A stretch of 64,000 nt of DNA from the NCBI GenBank assembly GCA_903642215.1, contig CAHJWG010000012.1, forward strand, positions 1 to 64,000, in the 5' to 3' direction. The notes beneath the pieces are model-generated. The model was not told where the DNA came from. It saw only the letters and a list, made by a program, of their open reading frames with translations, and did not search any database. Positions 8,056 through 15,584 of the stretch are shown here, piece after piece. Both the position numbers and the translations under genes were made by a program. Every line of letters starts with the position of its first letter. Within the stretch, counting starts at the first letter, position 1. The DNA comes from Sphingobacteriaceae bacterium. Lineage in GTDB: Bacteria; Bacteroidota; Bacteroidia; Sphingobacteriales; Sphingobacteriaceae.

Positions 8056-8079
8056 ATGCTATGGTTTGTTAGAGTGGTG

Positions 8080-8110
8080 CAAAAGTATAATTTCCGATTT
8101 AAAATCACAA
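8080..8110 (-). promoter_or_regulatory. Promoter of tRNA-Asn
   Basis: On the minus strand, TACTTTTG (8087-8080) is a perfect TAnnTTTG -7 box. A TTG at 8110-8108 sits 20 bases upstream as the -33 element. The start site would be about 18 bases before the tRNA. Confidence 0.65.
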
Positions 8111-8142
8111 TATTTGCTTAAATATTTTAAAATAATTTTTTG

Positions 8143-9057
8143 ATGAGTTTAGTTGTTATTGGATCTATCGCCTTAGATAACATAGAAACACCTTTTGGTA
8201 AGGTGGAAAAAATAGTTGGTGGTGCTACACCTTTTGCATGTTTAGCCGCTTCATATTTTTATGATCAGGTTAAAGTAATTGGAATTATCGGGGGAGATTT
8301 TCCAAAGTTGGAATTAACATTTTGGGAAGAGCATAATATTGATATCGAAGGGATCCAAATTGCTGAAGATCGAAAAAATTTTTTCTGGTCCGGCAAATAT
8401 CATAATGATATGAATAACCGTGATACGCTGGAAACAGGGCTTAATGTATTAGAAAATTTTGATCCGATTATTCCGGCTTCTTATCAGGATTGCGAATATT
8501 TGCTGTTGGCAAACCTTACGCCCACAACGCAACAAGCCGCTATTGATCGCTTAACAAACCGCCCTAAATTAATCGTTTTGGATACGATGAATTTTTGGAT
8601 GGATATTGCATTGGATGATTTGCTTTCGACCCTAAAATCAGTAGATGTTTTAACCATCAACGATGCGGAAGCGCGCCAGCTTTCCGGAGAATATTCGCTG
8701 GTAAAAGCAGCAAAGAAGATTTTGCAGATGGGCCCGAAATACCTGATTATTAAAAAAGGCGAACACGGTGCTTTGCTTTTTGGCGAAGATCAAATATTTT
8801 CTGCACCGGCTTTGCCTTTGGCAGATGTTTTTGACCCGACAGGTGCGGGCGATACTTTTGCCGGCGGATTTATCGGTTATCTGGCTAAAGTAGGAACGAT
8901 CAATTTCCCTAATATGAAAAATGCAATTATTTTTGGTTCTGCTTTGGCTTCTTTTTGTGTAGAAAATTTCGGTACAGAAAAATTGAAAAATTTAACACAG
9001 GAAGAAATTGCATCAAGGGTACAAGAGTTTGTGCAGCTAAGTAATTTCCAACTCTAA
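8143..9057 (+). CDS. PfkB family sugar kinase
   Basis: 304 aa from the ATG at 8143. A TTG one codon earlier is a less likely start. The N-terminus (MSLVVIGSIALDNIETP) and the C-terminal signature DPTGAGDTFAGGF (~residues 231-243), with the catalytic Asp in GAGD, define the PfkB/ribokinase family. KGGATPFACLAASYF-type Gly-rich substrate lid residues are near 28-40. The substrate cannot be told from sequence. It is monocistronic between the divergent tRNA-Asn and the convergent carotenoid operon. Confidence 0.88.
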   Translation: MSLVVIGSIALDNIETPFGKVEKIVGGATPFACLAASYFYDQVKVIGIIGGDFPKLELTFWEEHNIDIEGIQIAEDRKNFFWSGKYHNDMNNRDTLETGLNVLENFDPIIPASYQDCEYLLLANLTPTTQQAAIDRLTNRPKLIVLDTMNFWMDIALDDLLSTLKSVDVLTINDAEARQLSGEYSLVKAAKKILQMGPKYLIIKKGEHGALLFGEDQIFSAPALPLADVFDPTGAGDTFAGGFIGYLAKVGTINFPNMKNAIIFGSALASFCVENFGTEKLKNLTQEEIASRVQEFVQLSNFQL

Positions 9058-9104
9058 AGTTCCGATTGGTTTTTTAAATTAATTACACCAGGAATTTAGT
9101 TTAC

Positions 9105-9797
9105 TTATTTTATACCGATAAAAGAAGCATCTCTTTTCCGGTAATATTCAAAGAAAGCAATATTCATCAGCAGTAAAGACATCAGATAAAAATGATCTTC
9201 TACCGGGATTGTCCCTAATCTAACTGCAAGGTTTTCAGTATTATTATAACTCACAATCGGGATTGAAGTGAGGATTCCGTTAACGATATAAAAAGGAATC
9301 AGCGATACAAAATAAGCCAGATAAAAACGGTTCAGCCACTTTACTTTCAAAACATAAACCAAAAAAAGAAGCAGTAAAAGAAGCGTTCCGAAATTGATTA
9401 AAGTGTAAAGCCGGTTGTAAAAAAAAAGTAAGATTGCTACAGAAACAGCAATTAAAAAGTTATTTATAATCCTGATTATCCGGTTAGGGATTTGCCATTT
9501 TACATAATAATTAAGGCAGGCATAAATAAAAATGCAGGAAAACGGTATGGTGAGAAAAAACAGGATTTCCTCCAGCGGAAGGTTAAATAAGGTGATCCCG
9601 AGAATGTAATTCGGGTTGAAAGACCATACTCCTTTTACCGTAAAAAAAATATCCCACACTAAAAAAAGCAAGCCGGTGATGAGTAAGCCCGGCCAGATAT
9701 ATTTCCAGCTTTTATAGAACCGAACACGCCCGTCAAACGATAACAAAATCGGGAAAATTACACTTAGAAAGTTAATCAGCAGATAACTGTATTTCAC
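9105..9797 (-). CDS. Lycopene cyclase, CrtYc/Yd-type membrane protein
   Basis: 231 aa from a GTG start at 9797. The GTGA there overlaps the stop of the upstream gene by 4 bases, which decides the start over the longer 247-aa frame. It has six to seven hydrophobic helices. Two related halves carry the signature seen in heterodimeric CrtYc/CrtYd cyclases, including FNLPLEEILFF and GTIPVEDHFYLM. It would cyclise lycopene to beta-carotene in the membrane. The last residues (RDASFIGIK) are encoded by a reverse copy of the dispersed CTTCTTTTATC element. Confidence 0.87.
   Translation of the reverse strand: MKYSYLLINFLSVIFPILLSFDGRVRFYKSWKYIWPGLLITGLLFLVWDIFFTVKGVWSFNPNYILGITLFNLPLEEILFFLTIPFSCIFIYACLNYYVKWQIPNRIIRIINNFLIAVSVAILLFFYNRLYTLINFGTLLLLLLFLVYVLKVKWLNRFYLAYFVSLIPFYIVNGILTSIPIVSYNNTENLAVRLGTIPVEDHFYLMSLLLMNIAFFEYYRKRDASFIGIK
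9117..9131 (-). repeat. Copy of dispersed CTTCTTTTATC element at crtY 3' end
   Basis: GATAAAAGAAGCATC. It encodes the C-terminal DASFI of the cyclase on the minus strand. Confidence 0.75.
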
Positions 9798-10339
9798 TTT
9801 AGATCGATAGATTGTTCGTGTAAAAAAGCAACTTCCTGCGGTGTGCACTGTTTAGAATCTACCATAAACTTAATGATGTTTTGCAGATAAACTTTATCAG
9901 CAGAACCGTAATGCTTCTGTTTCAATAGCTGGATAATCAGGTTTTTATCCGCTTTCATATCCTTGCTTAAACCCAAAAATCCAGGCAAATAAAACTGAAT
10001 GGAAAAACGGATAAACCTGATTTCTAAATCGTTAGGACTGGCAACAACGGCTTCTTTAACTGTTTTGTTGGATAAGTTAAGATACTTTATTTTTTTATAC
10101 GGGTTCCAGCTGTCTTTCGCTTTTAAAGCTTCCAGCGCACCGATATAAGCAAGAACTAATGGTGCTTTTCTACTGATCGTTTGCAGGTTAAGGTATAATG
10201 AATCTGTTACTTTCGGGCTTTTGATGGCACGAAGCATTTGCTTTCTTAGCTCTGTAATATCAGTTTTTTGTGTTGCTTCGGTAAAAGAAATCAAGATTCC
10301 ACAGCACAGGAAAAGGAAGGACAGGGAAAATAATTTCAT
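9794..10339 (-). CDS. Hypothetical exported protein of the carotenoid operon
   Basis: 181 aa with a signal peptide (residues ~1-22). It is mostly helical and contains no motif I recognise. It overlaps crtB upstream (ATGA, 10336-10339) and crtY downstream (GTGA), so it is translated as part of the crtB-X-crtY operon. Such tight coupling suggests a role in pigment synthesis or membrane insertion, but that is inference only. Confidence 0.7.
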   Translation of the reverse strand: MKLFSLSFLFLCCGILISFTEATQKTDITELRKQMLRAIKSPKVTDSLYLNLQTISRKAPLVLAYIGALEALKAKDSWNPYKKIKYLNLSNKTVKEAVVASPNDLEIRFIRFSIQFYLPGFLGLSKDMKADKNLIIQLLKQKHYGSADKVYLQNIIKFMVDSKQCTPQEVAFLHEQSIDLK

Positions 10340-11172
10340 GAAATAACCTTCAGTTTTTGCTGCAGATAAGCCTGGAAATACAAGAACATTTTCTGCCTGT
10401 CAGAAACACGGATGCGTTTTTGCATAATTACTTTGGCAGGTGTTTCCTTAATTTTTTTAAAAAGTTCAAGGTAATAAACATAAGCAATGTAAACGCCCAA
10501 TTGCGCACCTACCGGAAGCTGCAAAATACCTTCCAGCGCATCGTCAAAATCTTTTTTAATATCCGTTTCGATGAGCTTTTTTTCCTGCTCATTAAAGTTG
10601 TTAAAATCAACAGCCGGGAAATAAGTGCGGCCGCGTTCTTCAAAATCAGATTTTATATCCCGCAAAAAGTTTATTTTTTGAAAAGCTGCACCCAAACTTT
10701 GTGCTTTAGGTACCAATTGTGTGTACAAAAGTTCGTCATCTTCACAAAAAATCTTTAAACACATCAACCCAATTACTTCAGCAGAACCGTAAATATAAGT
10801 TTTGTAGCCATCATCAGAATAGGAAGTATTTTCCAGATCCATTTCCATCGATCTTAAAAAAGCATCAATTAAATCATGATTAATCTGATAAGTGTTTACA
10901 ACTTTTTGGAAGGATTGCAGCACGGGATTTAAGCTGATTTTGCGCTCAATTGCTTCAAAAGTTTCTTTTCTAAATTCGGTAATCAGCAGTGCTTTATTAA
11001 AACCGTGAAAAGTATCTACAATTTCATCAGCATAACGCACAAAACCATAAACCGCGTAAATAGGATAACGGAACCGCTTGGCAAAGGCTTTAATTCCTTT
11101 GCTAAAAGAAGTGCTGTACTTTTTGGTGATAATTTTACTGCACTCGAAACAAGTTTCGTTATAAAGATTCAT
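10336..11172 (-). CDS. crtB: Phytoene synthase
   Basis: 278 aa. The two Asp-rich substrate motifs of trans-isoprenyl head-to-head synthases are present: YADEIVDTFHG (~residues 46-56) and the second in FQKINFLRDIKSDFEERGRTYFP (~164-186). It condenses two geranylgeranyl diphosphates to phytoene. It is the first gene of the minus-strand operon and diverges from crtI across a 101-base gap. Confidence 0.95.
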   Translation of the reverse strand: MNLYNETCFECSKIITKKYSTSFSKGIKAFAKRFRYPIYAVYGFVRYADEIVDTFHGFNKALLITEFRKETFEAIERKISLNPVLQSFQKVVNTYQINHDLIDAFLRSMEMDLENTSYSDDGYKTYIYGSAEVIGLMCLKIFCEDDELLYTQLVPKAQSLGAAFQKINFLRDIKSDFEERGRTYFPAVDFNNFNEQEKKLIETDIKKDFDDALEGILQLPVGAQLGVYIAYVYYLELFKKIKETPAKVIMQKRIRVSDRQKMFLYFQAYLQQKLKVIS

Positions 11173-11191
11173 GCGTTAAAAGGTGTATGAT

Positions 11192-11199
11192 CAAATGTA
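11192..11199 (-). promoter_or_regulatory. Putative -7 box for crtB operon
   Basis: On the minus strand it reads TACATTTG, a perfect TAnnTTTG match, 20 bases before the crtB start. On the plus strand TTTCTTTG (11220-11227) is a one-mismatch candidate for crtI. No clear -33 element was seen for either. Confidence 0.4.
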
Positions 11200-11273
11200 C
11201 AAAGAACAGTGCGCTTTTGTTTCTTTGCAGCCGCGTTGAAACAAAATGTTACAACGCTGCTTATCATTTCAAA

Positions 11274-12764
11274 ATGAAAAAAAATCAGCATATCGTTGTA
11301 ATTGGTTCCGGTTTTGCCGGTTTATCTGCAGCTTCTGTTTTGGCGAAGGAGGGTTATCGCGTTACTATTTTAGAAAAAAATGATCAGGCCGGCGGCCGTG
11401 CCCGGATTTGGGAACAGGATGGATTTAAGTTTGATATGGGCCCAAGCTGGTATTGGATGCCTGATGTTTTTGATGACTATTTTGCTTGGTTCGGAAAGAA
11501 AACTTCAGATTTTTATGATTTAAAAAGATTGGATCCGGGTTATCAGATTTACTTCGGAAAGGATGATCAAATGGAAATCCCGGCTTCTATGGAAAAATTG
11601 GAGCAGCTTTTTGAACAGGAAGAACCCGGCAGTAGCAAAAACTTGCGCGAATTTTTAAAACAGGCGGCTTATAAATATAAAGTTGGCATGGGCGAATACG
11701 TTTTCCGGCCATCGCATTCCATTACCGAATTTATTGATTTCCGTTTGATTAAGGAAAGTTTTCGTATTCAGATGCTTACGAGCATGAGTAAGCATGTGCG
11801 GAAGTATTTTAAAAATCCTAAACTGATTAAACTGCTTGAATTCCCGGTTTTATTTCTTGGTGCCACGCCACAAAATACGCCCGCCATGTACAGCATGATG
11901 AATTATGCAGATTTAGCTTTGGGAACTTGGTACCCGATGGGCGGCATGAACGAGATTGTAAAAGCTATGGTAAAAACAGCACAGGAAGTTGGCGTAGAAA
12001 TCAAACTAAATCACGAAGTGCTTAAAATAGAAACGGAGAATGGTAAAGTAAAAAACATAATTACAAATCAAGGAATTATTAATGCTGATTTTGTAATTGC
12101 CGGAGCTGATTATGAGCACGTTGATCAAAACTTATTAGAAAAAAAAGATCAGAATTATGATCATAAATACTGGAACAGCCGCACCATGTCGCCTTCCAGT
12201 TTGCTGTTTTACATAGGTTTGAATAAAAAATTGAAAGGCGTTCAGCATCATAATTTATTTTTTGATGAAGATTTTGAATTGCACGCTGAAGAGATATACA
12301 CCAATCCGAAATGGCCGCAAAAACCATTATTTTATGTTTCCTGCACATCAAAAACAGATCAAACCGTTGCACCGGAAGGCTGTGAAAATCTGTTTTTCCT
12401 GATGCCTGTTGCGCCTAATTTGCAGGACGAGGAAGCTACCCGCGAACATTATTTTGATTTGATGCTTGATCGGTTTGAAAAAATAACCGGACAGGAAATT
12501 CGCAATAATATTATCGTTAAAAGAAGCTATGCGCATCGTGATTTTATATTAGATTATCATTCTTTTAAAGGGAATGCTTATGGCTTAGCTAATACTTTAA
12601 GTCAAACTGCTTTTTTTAAACCGGCTATGAAATCGAAAAAAATAAAGAATTTATTATTTACCGGCCAGTTAACCGTTCCCGGGCCAGGTGTGCCGCCATC
12701 GCTTATTTCGGGCCAGGTGGCTGCGCGGGAAGCTATAAAACTATTGCTAAAAGAAGCATCATAA
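11274..12764 (+). CDS. crtI: Phytoene desaturase
   Basis: 496 aa from the ATG at 11274. An upstream in-frame start at 11187 would add 29 residues before the nucleotide-binding fold and is unlikely. The N-terminal FAD-binding Rossmann motif is VVIGSGFAGLSAASVLAKEGY, followed by GGRARIWEQDGFKFDMGPSWYW. The C-terminal CrtI signature is LLFTGQLTVPGPGVPPSLISGQ. It converts phytoene to lycopene. It is divergent from crtB. Its last codons (LLLKEAS) lie in a reverse copy of the dispersed CTTCTTTTA element. Confidence 0.95.
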   Translation: MKKNQHIVVIGSGFAGLSAASVLAKEGYRVTILEKNDQAGGRARIWEQDGFKFDMGPSWYWMPDVFDDYFAWFGKKTSDFYDLKRLDPGYQIYFGKDDQMEIPASMEKLEQLFEQEEPGSSKNLREFLKQAAYKYKVGMGEYVFRPSHSITEFIDFRLIKESFRIQMLTSMSKHVRKYFKNPKLIKLLEFPVLFLGATPQNTPAMYSMMNYADLALGTWYPMGGMNEIVKAMVKTAQEVGVEIKLNHEVLKIETENGKVKNIITNQGIINADFVIAGADYEHVDQNLLEKKDQNYDHKYWNSRTMSPSSLLFYIGLNKKLKGVQHHNLFFDEDFELHAEEIYTNPKWPQKPLFYVSCTSKTDQTVAPEGCENLFFLMPVAPNLQDEEATREHYFDLMLDRFEKITGQEIRNNIIVKRSYAHRDFILDYHSFKGNAYGLANTLSQTAFFKPAMKSKKIKNLLFTGQLTVPGPGVPPSLISGQVAAREAIKLLLKEAS

Positions 12765-12780
12765 AAAAGCTTGTAAACGA

Positions 12781-12807
12781 AAAAAGCCCGAACGTATCGG
12801 GCTTTTT
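12781..12807. terminator. Bidirectional terminator between crtI and ECF sigma gene
   Basis: Perfect 11-bp stem AAAAAGCCCGA / TCGGGCTTTTT with a 5-base loop. A-run and T-run on the two sides serve both convergent genes. Confidence 0.9.
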
Positions 12808-12833
12808 CTATCATATATGTTGAGTATTGAATT

Positions 12834-13373
12834 TTAATCTTCTACAGCGTAAATTGGTTTTTTAACGCCATTATCATAGGATTTTAAGTTTTTCTTTAAC
12901 AATTTACGGGCAACGTGGATACGTGTTTTAACTGTTCCGATCGGGATTGCTAAATGATCAGCAATTTCGTGATATTTATGTCCTTCAAAATACATCGTAA
13001 AAGGGATATAATATTCGCCCGGTAATTTATCCAATGATCTTTTAATATCATCCATGATAAATTTAGCTTCACCTTGGTTTTTTGTTGAACTGAACACCAG
13101 GTTTGCAGAAGAGATTTCTTCGGATTTGGTAACAAAAGTACTCATCTTTACAAATCTGCGATAGTTGTTTATGAAAGTATTTTTCATAATTGTGTACAAC
13201 CAGCCTTTCAAATTTGTTCCTTCTTTAAACTTGTTATAATAAGTTATTGCTTTCAGCATTGTATCTTGTACTAAATCATTTGCATCATCAGCATCGTGAG
13301 TGAAATGAAGTGCATATGATCTTAAAGAACTTGCCTGACGCAATACCATGGTGTTAAATTCAATCTTAGTCAT
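12834..13373 (-). CDS. ECF-type RNA polymerase sigma factor
   Basis: 179 aa. Region 2 (YALHFTHDADDANDLVQDTMLKA ~20-42, then LKGWLYTIMKNTFINNYRR) and region 4 (KLPGEYYIPFTMYFEGHKYHEIADHLAIPIGTVKTRIHVARKLLKK) are complete. No anti-sigma gene is adjacent. It converges on crtI, and ECF factors control carotenogenesis in some bacteria. However, close relatives I recall in Sphingobacteriaceae sit in varied contexts, so a link to pigments is open. Confidence 0.9.
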   Translation of the reverse strand: MTKIEFNTMVLRQASSLRSYALHFTHDADDANDLVQDTMLKAITYYNKFKEGTNLKGWLYTIMKNTFINNYRRFVKMSTFVTKSEEISSANLVFSSTKNQGEAKFIMDDIKRSLDKLPGEYYIPFTMYFEGHKYHEIADHLAIPIGTVKTRIHVARKLLKKNLKSYDNGVKKPIYAVED

Positions 13374-13682
13374 GTTGTTAATGTTTTACAGTAATGTTTT
13401 AAAAACTTATTCCTGTTTTCATTTATACAATTTATAGACCGGATTTAATTTTTTGGGGGAACAAGCGTCTGCCAGAGCTAATTTTTGGGATAGCTCATAA
13501 TAGAAACTAATTTATTCTATTTAAAAGAAGTATTGGAAATAAGGAGAATGAAATTACATTTTCCTAAAAATTAAGTAGTTACATTAATTTAGAAAATAGT
13601 TGTAACCTTTCTGTATTAAGAAACGTAGTTGGATTGATAAAAGATTTTGGCTGTATTAAATTTATGTTAACAATAAAAGTAG
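13374..13682. other. Intergenic region upstream of the sigma factor gene
   Basis: About 309 bases with no coding potential. GAGCTA (around 13475) can pair with TAGCTC (around 13492) in a short hairpin. Nothing else stands out. Confidence 0.5.
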
Positions 13683-14699
13683 CTACAGAATATTGACCTC
13701 TCTGTGTAGTTTAACGCCAAATTTATTATACACGCTGTCTATGATTTGCGACGATAACGCATAAATTTCGCTTCCGCTGGCACAGCCATGGTTTACCAGC
13801 ACCAATGCCTGGTTTTTCCAGGTGCCGGTTTCACCTACAATTTTACCTTTCCAGCCGCATTGCTCAATTAACCAGCCGGCGGCCAGTTTGATTTTATTAT
13901 CGCCCGCCGGATAATGTACAATTTCAGGAAATTTATTTTTAATTTCTTCAAATTCTCCGAAACTGATTACCGGATTCTGGAAAAAACTGCCCGCATTGCC
14001 AATGGTAGAAGGATCGGGCAATTTAGAAACCCGGATATGCGCCACTACTTTTGATATAGCACCGATTGTTGGGTTTAAAATTTCCTGTTTGTGCAATTCA
14101 TCTTCAATAGCACCATATTTTGTGTTGACTTTTGGTTGAAGTGAAAGTTTAAATTTTACCGAAGTAATGATGAACTGATTTTTCAATTCGCCTTTAAAAA
14201 TACTTTCGCGGTAACCAAAACCACATGCTTCTTTTATAAAGGTTTTTTTTTGCTGAGTTGCAATTTCAAAAGCCTGGCAGCTTTCAAAAACATCTTTTAA
14301 TTCTACGCCATACGCGCCGATGTTTTGCACCGGCGAAGCACCAACCGAACCCGGAATCAATGTTAAATTCTCCATTCCGGCAAAATTATGGCTCACACAA
14401 TAATCAACCAGTTCTTTCCAGCTTTCGCCTGCACCGGCTTCAACATAAACTTCTTCATGATTGATGCGATGCTCAATTCCGCGGATATTCATCCTGATCA
14501 CTAATCCTTTAAAATCCTGTGTGAAAAGCATGTTGCTTCCTCCGCCTAAAACCAAACGCGGAAGTTGAAGCCATTTTGGGTCGAGAAAAAGTTCGGTTAG
14601 TTCATCTTCATGATTAATCTCTACAAAAAACCTGGCATTGGCTTCAACACCAAACGTATTGAAATTTTTTAGGGAAACGTTTTCTCGGATTTGAAGCAT
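13683..14699 (-). CDS. murB: UDP-N-acetylenolpyruvoylglucosamine reductase
   Basis: 338 aa. FAD-binding signatures are LVLGGGSNMLF (~residues 49-59) and LIPGSVGASPVQNIGAYGVE (~116-135). The catalytic Ser is in NAGSFFQNPVIS and the C-terminus carries a conserved GASGSEIYAL-type segment. The length and the extra C-terminal domain loop fit the E. coli (type I) class. It makes UDP-MurNAc in the cytoplasm. Residues FIKEACGF include a copy of the dispersed CTTCTTTTAT element (14225-14237). Confidence 0.96.
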   Translation of the reverse strand: MLQIRENVSLKNFNTFGVEANARFFVEINHEDELTELFLDPKWLQLPRLVLGGGSNMLFTQDFKGLVIRMNIRGIEHRINHEEVYVEAGAGESWKELVDYCVSHNFAGMENLTLIPGSVGASPVQNIGAYGVELKDVFESCQAFEIATQQKKTFIKEACGFGYRESIFKGELKNQFIITSVKFKLSLQPKVNTKYGAIEDELHKQEILNPTIGAISKVVAHIRVSKLPDPSTIGNAGSFFQNPVISFGEFEEIKNKFPEIVHYPAGDNKIKLAAGWLIEQCGWKGKIVGETGTWKNQALVLVNHGCASGSEIYALSSQIIDSVYNKFGVKLHREVNIL

Positions 14700-14754
14700 A
14701 GATAATAATCAGATTACAACTGCAAATTTCGGAATTATAAATAATACAATTCAC

Positions 14755-14762
14755 TATATTTG
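14755..14762 (+). promoter_or_regulatory. Putative -7 box of DUF433 gene
   Basis: TATATTTG matches TAnnTTTG exactly but lies only 4 bases before the ATG at 14767. If it is real, the transcript would be nearly leaderless. Confidence 0.35.
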
Positions 14763-14766
14763 GTTA

Positions 14767-14973
14767 ATGGCACAACCTGTTGATTATAAAAAATTTATAG
14801 AGATTAATCCTGAAATCCGTTTTGGGAAACCAGTGATTAAAGGCACAAGAATTTGTTTTTACGACGTTTTGGGCTGGTTGGCTTCAGGTATGAGTTTTTT
14901 TGAGATCCTGGAAGATTTCCCGCAGTTAAATGAAGAATCAATTTATGCTTGTTTAAGTTTTACTGCTAAATAA
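14767..14973 (+). CDS. DUF433 family protein (antitoxin-like), probably frameshifted at the 3' end
   Basis: 68 aa. EINPEIRFGKPVIKGTRICFYDVLGWLASGM is the DUF433 signature. These small helical proteins often pair with a PIN-like toxin, but no toxin gene follows, so this is an orphan. The frame stops early at AAATAA. Removing one A there would continue it as ANKDKENLIKN to a stop at about 15000, which looks like a natural C-terminus. A one-base insertion is therefore likely. Loss of a few C-terminal residues may or may not destroy function. Confidence 0.7.
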   Translation: MAQPVDYKKFIEINPEIRFGKPVIKGTRICFYDVLGWLASGMSFFEILEDFPQLNEESIYACLSFTAK

Positions 14974-15006
14974 GGATAAAGAAAATCTTATTAAAAATTA
15001 GCCAAA

Positions 15007-15471
15007 TTACTTTGCACTTTTAAAATACTTCTTACTCGCCACCAGCAACCCAAACTCTTCCGAAGGATTTTTTTCAATTGATTTATGATGGATTTTATGT
15101 GCTCTTTTTATGCCTAAAAAATAGCGGTTATTTAGTTTAAAAGCTTTAAAACGGTTGTGGATAAACCAATCGTGGAAGATAAAATAGATGATACCGTAAA
15201 CACTGATGCCGGCACCAATCCAAAATGCGTAACTCCGGTTTTCTCTGTCAAACCATATTAAAGCAAGCGCAATCAACCCAAAAAGCAGACTAAAAACATC
15301 ATTTAGTTCAAAGAAACCGTGGCGTTGCTGGTGATGGGTTTTATGGATAAACCAAAGCGGGCCATGGAACAAAAACTTGTGCATTGCCCAGGAAATGGTT
15401 TCCATAAAAACAATGGTAAGCAAGATAACAACGATTGGAAAAAGAATAGTCATCACAAAAAGAATTACCAA
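15007..15471 (-). CDS. crtZ: Beta-carotene hydroxylase
   Basis: 154 aa. Four His clusters typical of the non-heme diiron CrtZ/fatty-acid hydroxylase family are present: HKFLFH, HKTHHQQRH, HDWFIH and HKIHHK. Several hydrophobic helices separate them. It would turn beta-carotene into zeaxanthin in the membrane. The start may be the inner ATG at 15453 rather than 15471. It is separated from the other crt genes by murB and the sigma factor. Confidence 0.9.
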   Translation of the reverse strand: MVILFVMTILFPIVVILLTIVFMETISWAMHKFLFHGPLWFIHKTHHQQRHGFFELNDVFSLLFGLIALALIWFDRENRSYAFWIGAGISVYGIIYFIFHDWFIHNRFKAFKLNNRYFLGIKRAHKIHHKSIEKNPSEEFGLLVASKKYFKSAK

Positions 15472-15481
15472 ATATTAACTC

Positions 15482-15520
15482 ATAAAAGAAGCATCAGTTT
15501 TTGGCCGATGCTTCTTTTAT
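15482..15520 (-). terminator. lpdA terminator made from an inverted pair of the dispersed element
   Basis: ATAAAAGAAGCATC (15482-15495) and GATGCTTCTTTTAT (15507-15520) form a perfect 14-bp stem with an 11-base loop between the lpdA stop and the crtZ start. On the minus strand the stem ends in TTTTAT. Both arms are full cores of the dispersed element in opposite orientation. Confidence 0.8.
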
Positions 15521-15584
15521 CATGTAAAAATCAAACTGCTAATTCTGTTAATCCTAAAATCCTATAAATTCCGGTTCAGACAAT

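Noticed and set aside
11187-11273. N-terminal 29-residue extension of crtI
   Set aside because: It precedes the FAD-binding strand without homologous character and lies in the divergent promoter region. The ATG at 11274 is the better start.
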